This document shows positions 1-5,353 of a DNA stretch of 8,163 bases, in pieces. The stretch is taken from NCBI GenBank assembly GCA_910587495.1, contig CAJUMT010000158.1, positions 1 through 8,163 on the forward strand, in the 5' to 3' direction. Origin of the DNA: an uncultured Lachnospiraceae bacterium (GTDB lineage: Bacteria > Bacillota_A > Clostridia > Lachnospirales > Lachnospiraceae). Made by a program: the position numbers and the translations under genes. The notes under the pieces were generated by a model. It was not told the DNA's origin. It ran no database searches and was given only the letters and a program-made list of their open reading frames with translations. Numbering within the stretch: the stretch's first letter is position 1; every line of letters starts with the position of its first letter.

Positions 1-390
1 GATCTCCTGGTGGATGCGGTTTCCTGTCAGATTTATTATGCGAAAATCCACAGCGAATTTACAGAAGAGCGGATTGCCCTGATGACAGAAGCATGGCAGG
101 TGGAAGAAGAAACAGATATGTATGCGGAAAGTAAAGGCTATTACGGCACGCTCTCCTATCTAAGAGACTGGTTTTCCAGTGGATGTTTGGCATACTATGG
201 GGCGGATTCCTGTGAATTTATCGGGCCGGAAAACCTGTATGAAAAACTGGGACTTCTGATCCTGTATTTTGATATGGAGCCTTTATATATGGAGCAGTTC
301 GAAGCAGAAAGTCTGGATACCGTCAAATACAGAGGGCTTATTATAGGATTTCAGGAAGTGGTCAATAAGATCCACCTTCTGAACGAATAA
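1..390 (+). CDS. Hypothetical protein, 5'-truncated by the window edge
   Basis: An open frame runs from the first base to a TAA at 388-390, giving about 129 visible residues. A GTG at position 10 could be read as a start, but no ribosome binding site can be judged in the nine bases before it and the frame is already open, so the true start is probably outside the window. I do not recognise the family. The visible part is acidic and rich in Tyr, Leu and Glu (for example YYGTLSYLRDW and LILYFDMEPLYMEQF). It has no obvious membrane segment, signal peptide or metal-binding cluster, and looks like a soluble mostly helical cytoplasmic protein. It ends 30 bases before the carboxypeptidase gene on the same strand with no terminator between, so the two are probably co-transcribed. 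No function is proposed. Confidence 0.6.
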   Translation, partial: DLLVDAVSCQIYYAKIHSEFTEERIALMTEAWQVEEETDMYAESKGYYGTLSYLRDWFSSGCLAYYGADSCEFIGPENLYEKLGLLILYFDMEPLYMEQFEAESLDTVKYRGLIIGFQEVVNKIHLLNE

Positions 391-420
391 ACGAAACAGA
401 TTAAGAAAAGGAGTACGCAC

Positions 421-1242
421 ATGAATTACATAAGAAAGAGAAGACACAGGACAAAAAAGAAAGCGCTGAAAAGATTTTTCAGAAAGATGCTCAAAAGATA
501 TGCCATCTGTTTTTCTGTGGTACTGGTTCTTGTTACGGCATGGAAGCTTACTTCTTTTGCCGTGAAAAACCTGTCCCCTGAAAAAGATCATGAGGCCGCC
601 ATACAGGAAACAAAAGAGATTTCAGATAAAAAAGAACCCTTACAAGAGACATTCAATTCTGATACAGTATCTTCCGGGTCGGAGAATCTTCTGCTGGTCA
701 ACAAAGACCATCCGTTAGATGAAAACTATCAGCCGAATCTAAAAAGAAACCGGGATTATGGCGTAGACGTGGATGCTTCGATTTTTGACGCCTTGCAGGA
801 TATGCTGGTGGCTGGAGAGAAACAGGGCTTGTCCTTTTGGATTGCTTCCGGGTATCGGAGTCCGGAGCGGCAAAGGGAACTTCTGGATGAAGATATCGCA
901 GACCTGGTACGCCAGGGCTATACATATTCGGAAGCTTACGAAGAAGTGGTGCGTGAAACCATGCCGGTAGGATGCAGCGAACATGCCACCGGATTGTGCG
1001 TGGATATCGTGGCAAGAGACTACCAGTTCTTGGATGAAAAACAGGGCACCACAGAGGAGATTCGTTGGCTGCAGGAAAACTGCAGCCAGTATGGTTTTAT
1101 CCTGCGTTACCCGGTCGGAAAAGAGGATGTCACCAAAATCTCTTATGAGTCCTGGCACTTCAGGTATGTAGGTGTAAACGCCGCAAAAAAGATCACGGAA
1201 CAGGGAATTACGCTGGAAGAGTATGTAGAATCACTCGAATAA
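421..1242 (+). CDS. VanY-type D-alanyl-D-alanine carboxypeptidase, membrane-anchored (M15B family)
   Basis: The 273-residue product has a very basic N-terminal tail (residues 1-26) and one hydrophobic segment (about 27-48), consistent with a type II anchor or uncleaved signal. A low-complexity linker (50-90) follows, then a C-terminal M15B domain (about 95-270). The zinc site and active site of VanX/VanY peptidases are visible: Arg146 in SGYRS, ligands His188 and Asp195 in SEHATGLCVDI, catalytic Glu243 and ligand His246 in YESWHFRYVG. It should remove the terminal D-Ala from peptidoglycan stem peptides outside the membrane. The start is supported by AAAGGAG at 407-413, seven bases before the ATG. 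Its stop lies inside the end of convergent lexA, with a 12-base overlap. Nothing vancomycin-specific (vanR/S/H/A/X) is nearby, so a housekeeping cell-wall role is more likely than resistance. Confidence 0.9.
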   Translation: MNYIRKRRHRTKKKALKRFFRKMLKRYAICFSVVLVLVTAWKLTSFAVKNLSPEKDHEAAIQETKEISDKKEPLQETFNSDTVSSGSENLLLVNKDHPLDENYQPNLKRNRDYGVDVDASIFDALQDMLVAGEKQGLSFWIASGYRSPERQRELLDEDIADLVRQGYTYSEAYEEVVRETMPVGCSEHATGLCVDIVARDYQFLDEKQGTTEEIRWLQENCSQYGFILRYPVGKEDVTKISYESWHFRYVGVNAAKKITEQGITLEEYVESLE

Positions 1243-1848
1243 ACGGAACACTCCAAATACCTTACCAAGGATGGTCACTTCGTCTACATAGATCGGATTC
1301 ATGGAATCATTTTGAGGCTGCAGACGGTAGTGGCCTTCTTCTTTATAAAATGTCTTAACGGTAGCCGAGTCTTCTAAAAGGGCTACAACAATATCCCCGT
1401 TGTCAGCCGTATTCTGCTGCTGCACCAGAATACGGTCGCCGTCGTAAATGCCGGCGTTCACCATACTTTCCCCTTTTACCCTCAGCATAAAAGTCTCCGC
1501 ATTGGGCAGATATTCGGTTGGGATAGGAAAGTAGGATTCGATATTTTCCGCCGCAAGGATCGGCTGCCCGGCAGCTACCGTGCCCACCAGAGGTACATTG
1601 CTTATTTCTTTGCGCAACATATAGAAATTCTCGTCCATAATTTCAATCGCTCTGGGCTTGGTGGGATCTCTGCGGATGTAGCCGTTTTTCTCCAGTGTCT
1701 CCAGGTGTGAGTGGACGGAAGAGGTCGATTTTAAGTGAACCGCTTCACAGATATCACGCACGGCCGGCGGGTAGCCTCTGCTTAAAATCTCCGACTTGAT
1801 AAAATCCAGAATTTCCTGCTGCTTTGCTGATATTTTTCCATATGCCAT
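1231..1848 (-). CDS. lexA: LexA repressor (SOS response), self-cleaving S24 family
   Basis: The 205-residue product is a full-length LexA. Residues 1-70 form the winged helix-turn-helix DNA-binding domain (opening with a KQQEILDFI motif; STSSVHSHLETLEKNGYI covers the recognition helix and wing). The C-terminal S24 peptidase domain has the Ala93-Gly94 cleavage site in VAAGQP, nucleophile Ser128 in GESM and general-base Lys165 in TVKTF. Each sits exactly nine residues later than in E. coli LexA. It represses DNA-damage genes until RecA filaments trigger self-cleavage. The ATG at 1848 is supported by AGGAGGA (minus strand of 1855-1861), six bases away. Upstream are a near-consensus promoter and an SOS box, so it is probably autoregulated. 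The gene is convergent with the carboxypeptidase gene and divergent from the ATP synthase operon. Confidence 0.97.
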   Translation of the reverse strand: MAYGKISAKQQEILDFIKSEILSRGYPPAVRDICEAVHLKSTSSVHSHLETLEKNGYIRRDPTKPRAIEIMDENFYMLRKEISNVPLVGTVAAGQPILAAENIESYFPIPTEYLPNAETFMLRVKGESMVNAGIYDGDRILVQQQNTADNGDIVVALLEDSATVKTFYKEEGHYRLQPQNDSMNPIYVDEVTILGKVFGVFRLFE

Positions 1849-1884
1849 AAATAGTCCTCCTGTTAAATGCCGATGTAAGTATCT

Positions 1885-1898
1885 CGAACATTCGTTTA
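1885..1898 (-). promoter_or_regulatory. SOS box (LexA operator) of lexA
   Basis: The plus strand reads CGAACATTCGTTTA, a close match to the Gram-positive SOS box CGAAC-N4-GTTYG; the last base and one base of the central four deviate. It lies seven bases downstream of the lexA -10 hexamer, over the expected transcription start, and 37 bases before the lexA ATG. This is the classic position for autorepression. Confidence 0.8.
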
Positions 1899-1904
1899 TT
1901 TTTT

Positions 1905-1933
1905 ATTATACCATGTATGTTGTAAAAAAGCAA
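1905..1933 (-). promoter_or_regulatory. lexA promoter (sigma-A type)
   Basis: On the minus strand TTGCTT (plus 1928-1933) and TATAAT (plus 1905-1910) are separated by exactly 17 bases, and TGG in front of TATAAT forms an extended -10. The SOS box follows immediately downstream. The minus orientation, spacing and perfect -10 make this a convincing lexA promoter. Confidence 0.8.
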
Positions 1934-1989
1934 ACAAATATTCGTATACGCTTTAACAATATTTTAGCACGGATTTTTTAAAACCCGCA

Positions 1990-2017
1990 TTGCATTTTTT
2001 TCAGTATGTAGTATAAT
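1990..2017 (+). promoter_or_regulatory. Candidate promoter of the ATP synthase operon
   Basis: A perfect TATAAT lies at 2012-2017, preceded at 16 bases by TTGCAT at 1990-1995, which matches the -35 consensus only in its first three bases. A start near G2024 would give a leader of about 65 bases before atpB. It is the best plus-strand candidate in the lexA-atpB spacer. The weak -35 leaves room for an activator or another start site. The core lies about 57 bases from the lexA -35, so the two promoters do not overlap. Confidence 0.55.
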
Positions 2018-2024
2018 AATGTCG

Positions 2025-2060
2025 GGCTTTTAGGCATTATATTTTTTCGTCAAAAAGCCT
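2025..2060 (+). promoter_or_regulatory. Possible 5'-leader hairpin or attenuator before atpB
   Basis: GGCTTTT (2025-2031) can pair with AAAAGCC (2053-2059). A competing fold pairs AGGC (2032-2035) with GCCT (2057-2060), with TTTTT/AAAAA stacked inside around a CGTC loop. Six T residues follow at 2064-2069. If transcription starts near 2024 the hairpin would be at the very 5' end of the mRNA, where it could stabilise the message or act as a weak intrinsic attenuator. Pairing is mostly A-U, the first fold has a 21-base loop, and the U tract starts a few bases late, so this is only a candidate. Confidence 0.3.
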
Positions 2061-2088
2061 GTATTTTTTGAAGAAAGGAAGTGCAGTT

Positions 2089-2766
2089 ATGGGTAATTTG
2101 GGTGAATCGCTGATTGAAGAACTAACCTGTGAGACCGTCTTTACAGTCCACGGCATCGGCATATCCGAGTCTGTTGTGGTCACATGGATCATCATGGCCG
2201 CCGTCCTTCTTGCATCCATCTTACTGACAAGCCGCCTGAAAGTCGAGAATCCGAGCCGCGGACAGCTTTTGCTGGAACACGCAGTTGTGAGTATTCAGAA
2301 TATCGGTACAGGGATCATCGGCGAAGAAGGCAGACAGTACGGAGCTTACCTGTCCGCAATACTGATCTATATTGGCGTTGCCAACACGATAGGTATTCTG
2401 GGCTTTAAACCGCCCACGAAAGACATGAACGTGACAGCTGCCCTGGCGCTCATGAGTATCGTACTGATTGAGTTTGCGGGCATACATAAAAAAGGCGTCC
2501 GCGGATGGCTGAAAAGTTTTGCGGAACCGATCGCGATCGTGACGCCGATCAATATCCTGGAGGTATTTATCAAGCCTCTGTCTTTATGTATGCGGCTTTT
2601 CGGCAACGTGATCGGCGCGTTTGTCATCATGAAGCTGATCGAACATATCCTGCCGTGGGTTCTGCCGATTCCGTTCAGTATGTATTTTGACATATTTGAC
2701 GGGCTGATCCAGGCATATGTCTTCGTGTTTTTGACGGGACTGTTTATTAAAGAAGCGATCGAGTAA
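2089..2766 (+). CDS. atpB: F1Fo-ATP synthase subunit a
   Basis: The 225-residue membrane protein forms the ion half-channels of Fo next to the c ring. Hydrophobic segments lie around residues 29-46, 84-104, 116-131, 148-165 and 172-222. Family signatures are PPTKDMNVTAALA (108-120), the stator arginine Arg169 in PLSLCMRLFGN, and the last helix DGLIQAYVFVFLTGL with conserved Gln208. At 225 residues it is somewhat short for the family (roughly 240-270). I start at the ATG at 2089, which has AAAGGAAG at 2074-2081 at good spacing; an in-frame TTG at 2068 would lie upstream of that site and is unlikely. It opens the operon with no atpI in front and ends 83 bases before atpE. Upstream lies a candidate promoter and hairpin leader. 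Confidence 0.95.
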   Translation: MGNLGESLIEELTCETVFTVHGIGISESVVVTWIIMAAVLLASILLTSRLKVENPSRGQLLLEHAVVSIQNIGTGIIGEEGRQYGAYLSAILIYIGVANTIGILGFKPPTKDMNVTAALALMSIVLIEFAGIHKKGVRGWLKSFAEPIAIVTPINILEVFIKPLSLCMRLFGNVIGAFVIMKLIEHILPWVLPIPFSMYFDIFDGLIQAYVFVFLTGLFIKEAIE

Positions 2767-2776
2767 ACTTTCATCT

Positions 2777-2797
2777 TCTTCCGAAGGAACGGGAAGA
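2777..2797 (+). other. Small hairpin in the atpB-atpE spacer
   Basis: TCTTCC (2777-2782) pairs with GGAAGA (2792-2797) around a nine-base loop, shortly after the atpB stop. No U tract follows, so it is not an intrinsic terminator. The rest of the spacer up to the atpE ribosome binding site (about 2808-2833) is strongly A-rich and probably unstructured. The arrangement would suit a stability element and an open landing site for strong atpE translation, since the c subunit is needed in many copies. This is inference from sequence only. Confidence 0.3.
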
Positions 2798-2849
2798 CTG
2801 TCGCGAAACAATCAGAAAAAATAAATAAAAAATAAGGAGAATCAATCAT

Positions 2850-3074
2850 ATGTCAACATTAATCGCTATTGGCGCAGGTATCGCAGTTTTAGCCGGCATC
2901 GGCGCAGGAATCGGTATTGGTATCGCAACATCCAAAGCAACAGAGGCTGTGGCAAGGCAGCCGGAAGCGGAAGGCAAGATCATGAAAATCCTGCTTATGG
3001 GTTCTGCTCTTGCGGAGGCAACCGCTATCTATGGTTTTGTCATCGCGCTGTTCATCATTATTCTTCTGGCATAG
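2850..3074 (+). CDS. atpE: F1Fo-ATP synthase subunit c (rotor ring proteolipid)
   Basis: The 74-residue protein is the typical two-helix hairpin. Helix 1 (about 3-27) carries a glycine ladder with Gly at 16, 18, 20, 22 and 24. The cytoplasmic loop holds Arg36-Gln37-Pro38, which meets gamma and epsilon, and helix 2 (about 46-73) carries the ion-binding carboxylate Glu56 in LAEATAIYG. In Na+-binding rings such as Ilyobacter, a Gln in helix 1 and a Ser after the Glu are ligands; here those positions are Ile23 and Ala57, so proton coupling is predicted. AAGGAGA at 2834-2840, nine bases before the ATG and in an A-rich context, points to strong translation. atpF begins 19 bases after the stop. Confidence 0.97.
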   Translation: MSTLIAIGAGIAVLAGIGAGIGIGIATSKATEAVARQPEAEGKIMKILLMGSALAEATAIYGFVIALFIIILLA

Positions 3075-3093
3075 AGAAAGGCGGAGTTTTAAA

Positions 3094-3582
3094 ATGTTAC
3101 GATTAGACATAAACCTGCTTTTTACCGTGATCAATCTGGTGATATGGTATATTCTGATCCGCATTTTCCTCTTTAAGCCGATCAACAATATCATCAGTAA
3201 GCGGGAAGCGTCCATCAAATCCCGTTATGATGAAGCCCAGGCGATCAAAGAAGAAGCCCAGGCAGAAAAGGAAAAATGCAGGGCGTTTCAGGCGAATCTG
3301 GAAGAAGAAAAGGCCAAAATTGTGGCGCAGGCCAATGAAAAAGCCCGTATAGATTATGACAATATCGTAGAAGACGCCCGCAAGAGGGCCAAACAGATTG
3401 TAGACGATTCAAAAAGAGAAGCAGAGTTTCAAAAAGAAAATATCGTAGGTCCGGCGGAAGAAGAGATACGCGCTTTAATTATGGATATCGCGTCCAAATC
3501 TCTGGCGTCTACAGACGATGATTCTGCTCTTTACGACCAGTTTTTGGAAAAAGCGGGGGAGATGAACAATGCAGGACTATAA
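3094..3582 (+). CDS. atpF: F1Fo-ATP synthase subunit b (peripheral stalk)
   Basis: The 162-residue protein has an N-terminal membrane helix (about residues 8-27, with LDINLLFTVINLVIWY) followed by the signature FKPINNIISKRE and a long charged coiled coil (about 36-140) rich in Ala, Glu and Lys. Its usual role is to dimerise and link subunit a to the delta subunit on top of F1. The start is the ATG at 3094 with AAAGGCGGAG at 3077-3086; a longer open frame from 3010 would overlap atpE and lacks homology. Its length is normal and its C-terminus ends where b proteins usually end, so it is not a b-delta fusion of the mycobacterial type. Its last 14 bases overlap the next gene. It probably docks on the delta-like domain fused to alpha. 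Confidence 0.95.
   Translation: MLRLDINLLFTVINLVIWYILIRIFLFKPINNIISKREASIKSRYDEAQAIKEEAQAEKEKCRAFQANLEEEKAKIVAQANEKARIDYDNIVEDARKRAKQIVDDSKREAEFQKENIVGPAEEEIRALIMDIASKSLASTDDDSALYDQFLEKAGEMNNAGL
3555..3561 (+). promoter_or_regulatory. Ribosome binding site of the delta-alpha fusion gene
   Basis: GGGGGAG inside the 3' end of atpF lies seven bases before the ATG at 3569. This placement supports initiation at 3569, and therefore translation of the delta-like extension, and suggests translational coupling to atpF, whose stop lies 11 bases past the new start codon. Confidence 0.6.
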
Positions 3583-5353
3583 GAGCCATCAGGTGTTGGA
3601 CTGCGTGTTGGAATGCGTGACCGCACCAGATAAACGACAGCTGGACGGTATCCAGCATTTTCTTGAAAAACAGTATCCGGACTGTGAGATCTATATCACC
3701 CTTGTAAATAACCCGAAGATCATAAGCGGGTTTATTCTGCGGGCAGGAAGTGAAGAATACGACTGGAGCCAGGCAGGCAGACAAAAACTATTGGAAGATA
3801 CGTTAAATTCCATGGATGTAAGCGGCAAGAATGCTATCTCATCGCAAAAGGGAATTATCAGTATCTTGCACGGACGTCTGGACGACGTGGAGATCAAAAG
3901 TAAAGAAGTCGGCCATGTCAGCCAGGTAGGAGACGGTATTGTCTACATTTTCGGCATTGAACACGCCATGTACGGAGAAATTATCCTGTTTGAAAACGGA
4001 CTGCAGGGCATGGTACAGGATATAAGAATTGATGAGATCGGATGCATCCTTCTTGGCAGCGACAGCGGCATTGAGGAGGGAATGAAGGCAGTCCGTACAG
4101 AACGCATGGCAGGTATCCCGGTAGGAAACGCCTATATCGGACGGGTGGTAAATGCGCTGGGCGCGCCCATCGACGGAAAAGAGGGGATTGCCGCTTCGGA
4201 TTACCGTCCCATCGAACAGCCCGCGCCGGGCATTCTTGACAGAAAATCTGTCAATACACCATTGGAAACAGGTATTTTGTCCATTGACTCCATGTTTCCC
4301 ATCGGACGTGGACAGAGAGAACTTATCATTGGCGACCGGCAGACCGGAAAAACATCCATTGCCATTGATACAATTCTGAATCAGAAAGATAAAAATGTGA
4401 TTTGTATCTATGTGGCCATCGGACAGAAAGCCTCCACAGTATCCAAGCTGGTAAACACATTGGAAAAACACGGCGCAATGAGCTATACAATCGTTATGTC
4501 GGCAACTGCCAGCGACCCTGCGTCTCTCCAATATATTGCGCCTTACTCCGGTACGGCTATGGCAGAATATTTTATGTACCGGGGACACGATGTGCTGATT
4601 GTCTATGATGATCTGTCCAAACACGCCGTTGCATACCGGGCGCTTTCCCTCTTGATGGAGCGTTCGCCTGGACGGGAGGCTTACCCCGGAGACGTATTTT
4701 ATCTGCACTCCCGTTTGCTGGAGCGCTCCAGCAGATTAAAAGACGAGCTGGGGGGCGGCTCGATTACAGCGCTTCCGATCGTAGAAACCCAGGCGGGGGA
4801 CGTATCGGCGTATATTCCGACCAACGTGATCTCTATCACGGACGGACAGATTTTTTTGGAAAGCGACTTGTTCTTTTCCGGTATGCGTCCTGCGGTAAAC
4901 GTGGGTCTTTCCGTATCCCGTGTAGGCGGAGCGGCGCAAACAAAAGCTATGAAAAAAGCGGCGGGAAGTATCCGCATTGACTTGGCGCAATATCGGGAAA
5001 CCGAAGTATTTACCCAGTTCAGTTCTGACCTGGACGAGGCGACCAAACAGCAGCTTTTATATGGAAGAGGATTGATGGAACTGTTAAAGCAGCCTTTGTG
5101 CGAACCGCTTTCTCTTCATGAACAGGTCATCACGCTGTCTGCCGCCAACCAGAAACTTTTACTGGATATCCCGGCGGAGAAAATTAAGAAATTCCAAAAA
5201 GATATGCTCACCTATGTAGAGCAGCATTACCCTGGAATTGTAGATGAGATTGAGCAGATGCATATGCTTTCCGACAGCCTGGCACAGAGGATTGCGGAAG
5301 CTGTGAAAGAATATAAAAGTCAGGTGGTGAAGCCAGATGGCCAGCCCTCGTGA
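3569..5353 (+). CDS. atpA: F1-ATP synthase alpha subunit fused to a delta (OSCP) C-terminal domain
   Basis: The product has 594 residues, about 86 more than a standard alpha. Residues 10-82 align with the C-terminal domain of delta: LVNNPKIISGFILRAG corresponds to the family's 'K(I/V)D-x2-(I/V)-x-G(G/F)-(I/V)-x-R-x-G' core, and YDWSQAGRQKLLEDTL corresponds to its closing D-x-S-x-RGRLERL helix. A short linker (83-95) leads into a complete alpha: beta-barrel start at GHVSQVGDG (115), Walker A GDRQTGKT (255-262), VYDDLSK, PGREAYPGD, and the arginine finger Arg451 in SVSRVGG. Relative to E. coli alpha, both the barrel and the Walker A are shifted by 86. It overlaps atpF by 14 and atpG by 17 bases. 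No frame break separates the two parts, and no atpH exists in the operon. An ATG at codon 82 could give a 513-residue unfused alpha. Confidence 0.95.
   Translation: MQDYKSHQVLDCVLECVTAPDKRQLDGIQHFLEKQYPDCEIYITLVNNPKIISGFILRAGSEEYDWSQAGRQKLLEDTLNSMDVSGKNAISSQKGIISILHGRLDDVEIKSKEVGHVSQVGDGIVYIFGIEHAMYGEIILFENGLQGMVQDIRIDEIGCILLGSDSGIEEGMKAVRTERMAGIPVGNAYIGRVVNALGAPIDGKEGIAASDYRPIEQPAPGILDRKSVNTPLETGILSIDSMFPIGRGQRELIIGDRQTGKTSIAIDTILNQKDKNVICIYVAIGQKASTVSKLVNTLEKHGAMSYTIVMSATASDPASLQYIAPYSGTAMAEYFMYRGHDVLIVYDDLSKHAVAYRALSLLMERSPGREAYPGDVFYLHSRLLERSSRLKDELGGGSITALPIVETQAGDVSAYIPTNVISITDGQIFLESDLFFSGMRPAVNVGLSVSRVGGAAQTKAMKKAAGSIRIDLAQYRETEVFTQFSSDLDEATKQQLLYGRGLMELLKQPLCEPLSLHEQVITLSAANQKLLLDIPAEKIKKFQKDMLTYVEQHYPGIVDEIEQMHMLSDSLAQRIAEAVKEYKSQVVKPDGQPS

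Noticed and set aside
382..1252. Near-identical 15-base contexts at two stop codons (CGAATAAACG-A/G-AACA, around 384 and 1235), also resembling part of the SOS box.
   Set aside because: A 14/15 match between two places is expected about once by chance in 8 kb. Neither fits the full CGAAC-N4-GTTYG operator.
1936..1964. Inverted repeat AAATATT/AATATTT around the palindrome CGTATACG in the lexA-atpB spacer.
   Set aside because: The arms are only seven A/T bases in an AT-rich spacer, and it lies upstream of both -35 sites. It matches no operator I recognise, so chance is likely.
2068..2088. An upstream TTG start for subunit a, adding seven residues.
   Set aside because: The Shine-Dalgarno AAAGGAAG at 2074-2081 lies downstream of that TTG and is well placed for the ATG at 2089.
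2850..3074. Na+-translocating ATPase, suggested by the clostridial look of the c subunit.
   Set aside because: The helix-1 Gln and the Ser after the carboxylate, both needed for Na+ coordination, are replaced by Ile23 and Ala57. The gene order also differs from the atpDCQRBEFAG order of N-ATPases.
3839..4708. A long open frame (289 codons) on the minus strand opposite atpA.
   Set aside because: It lies wholly antisense to strongly conserved alpha sequence. Its translation is Cys/His-rich without any recognisable domain, so it is a codon-usage shadow.
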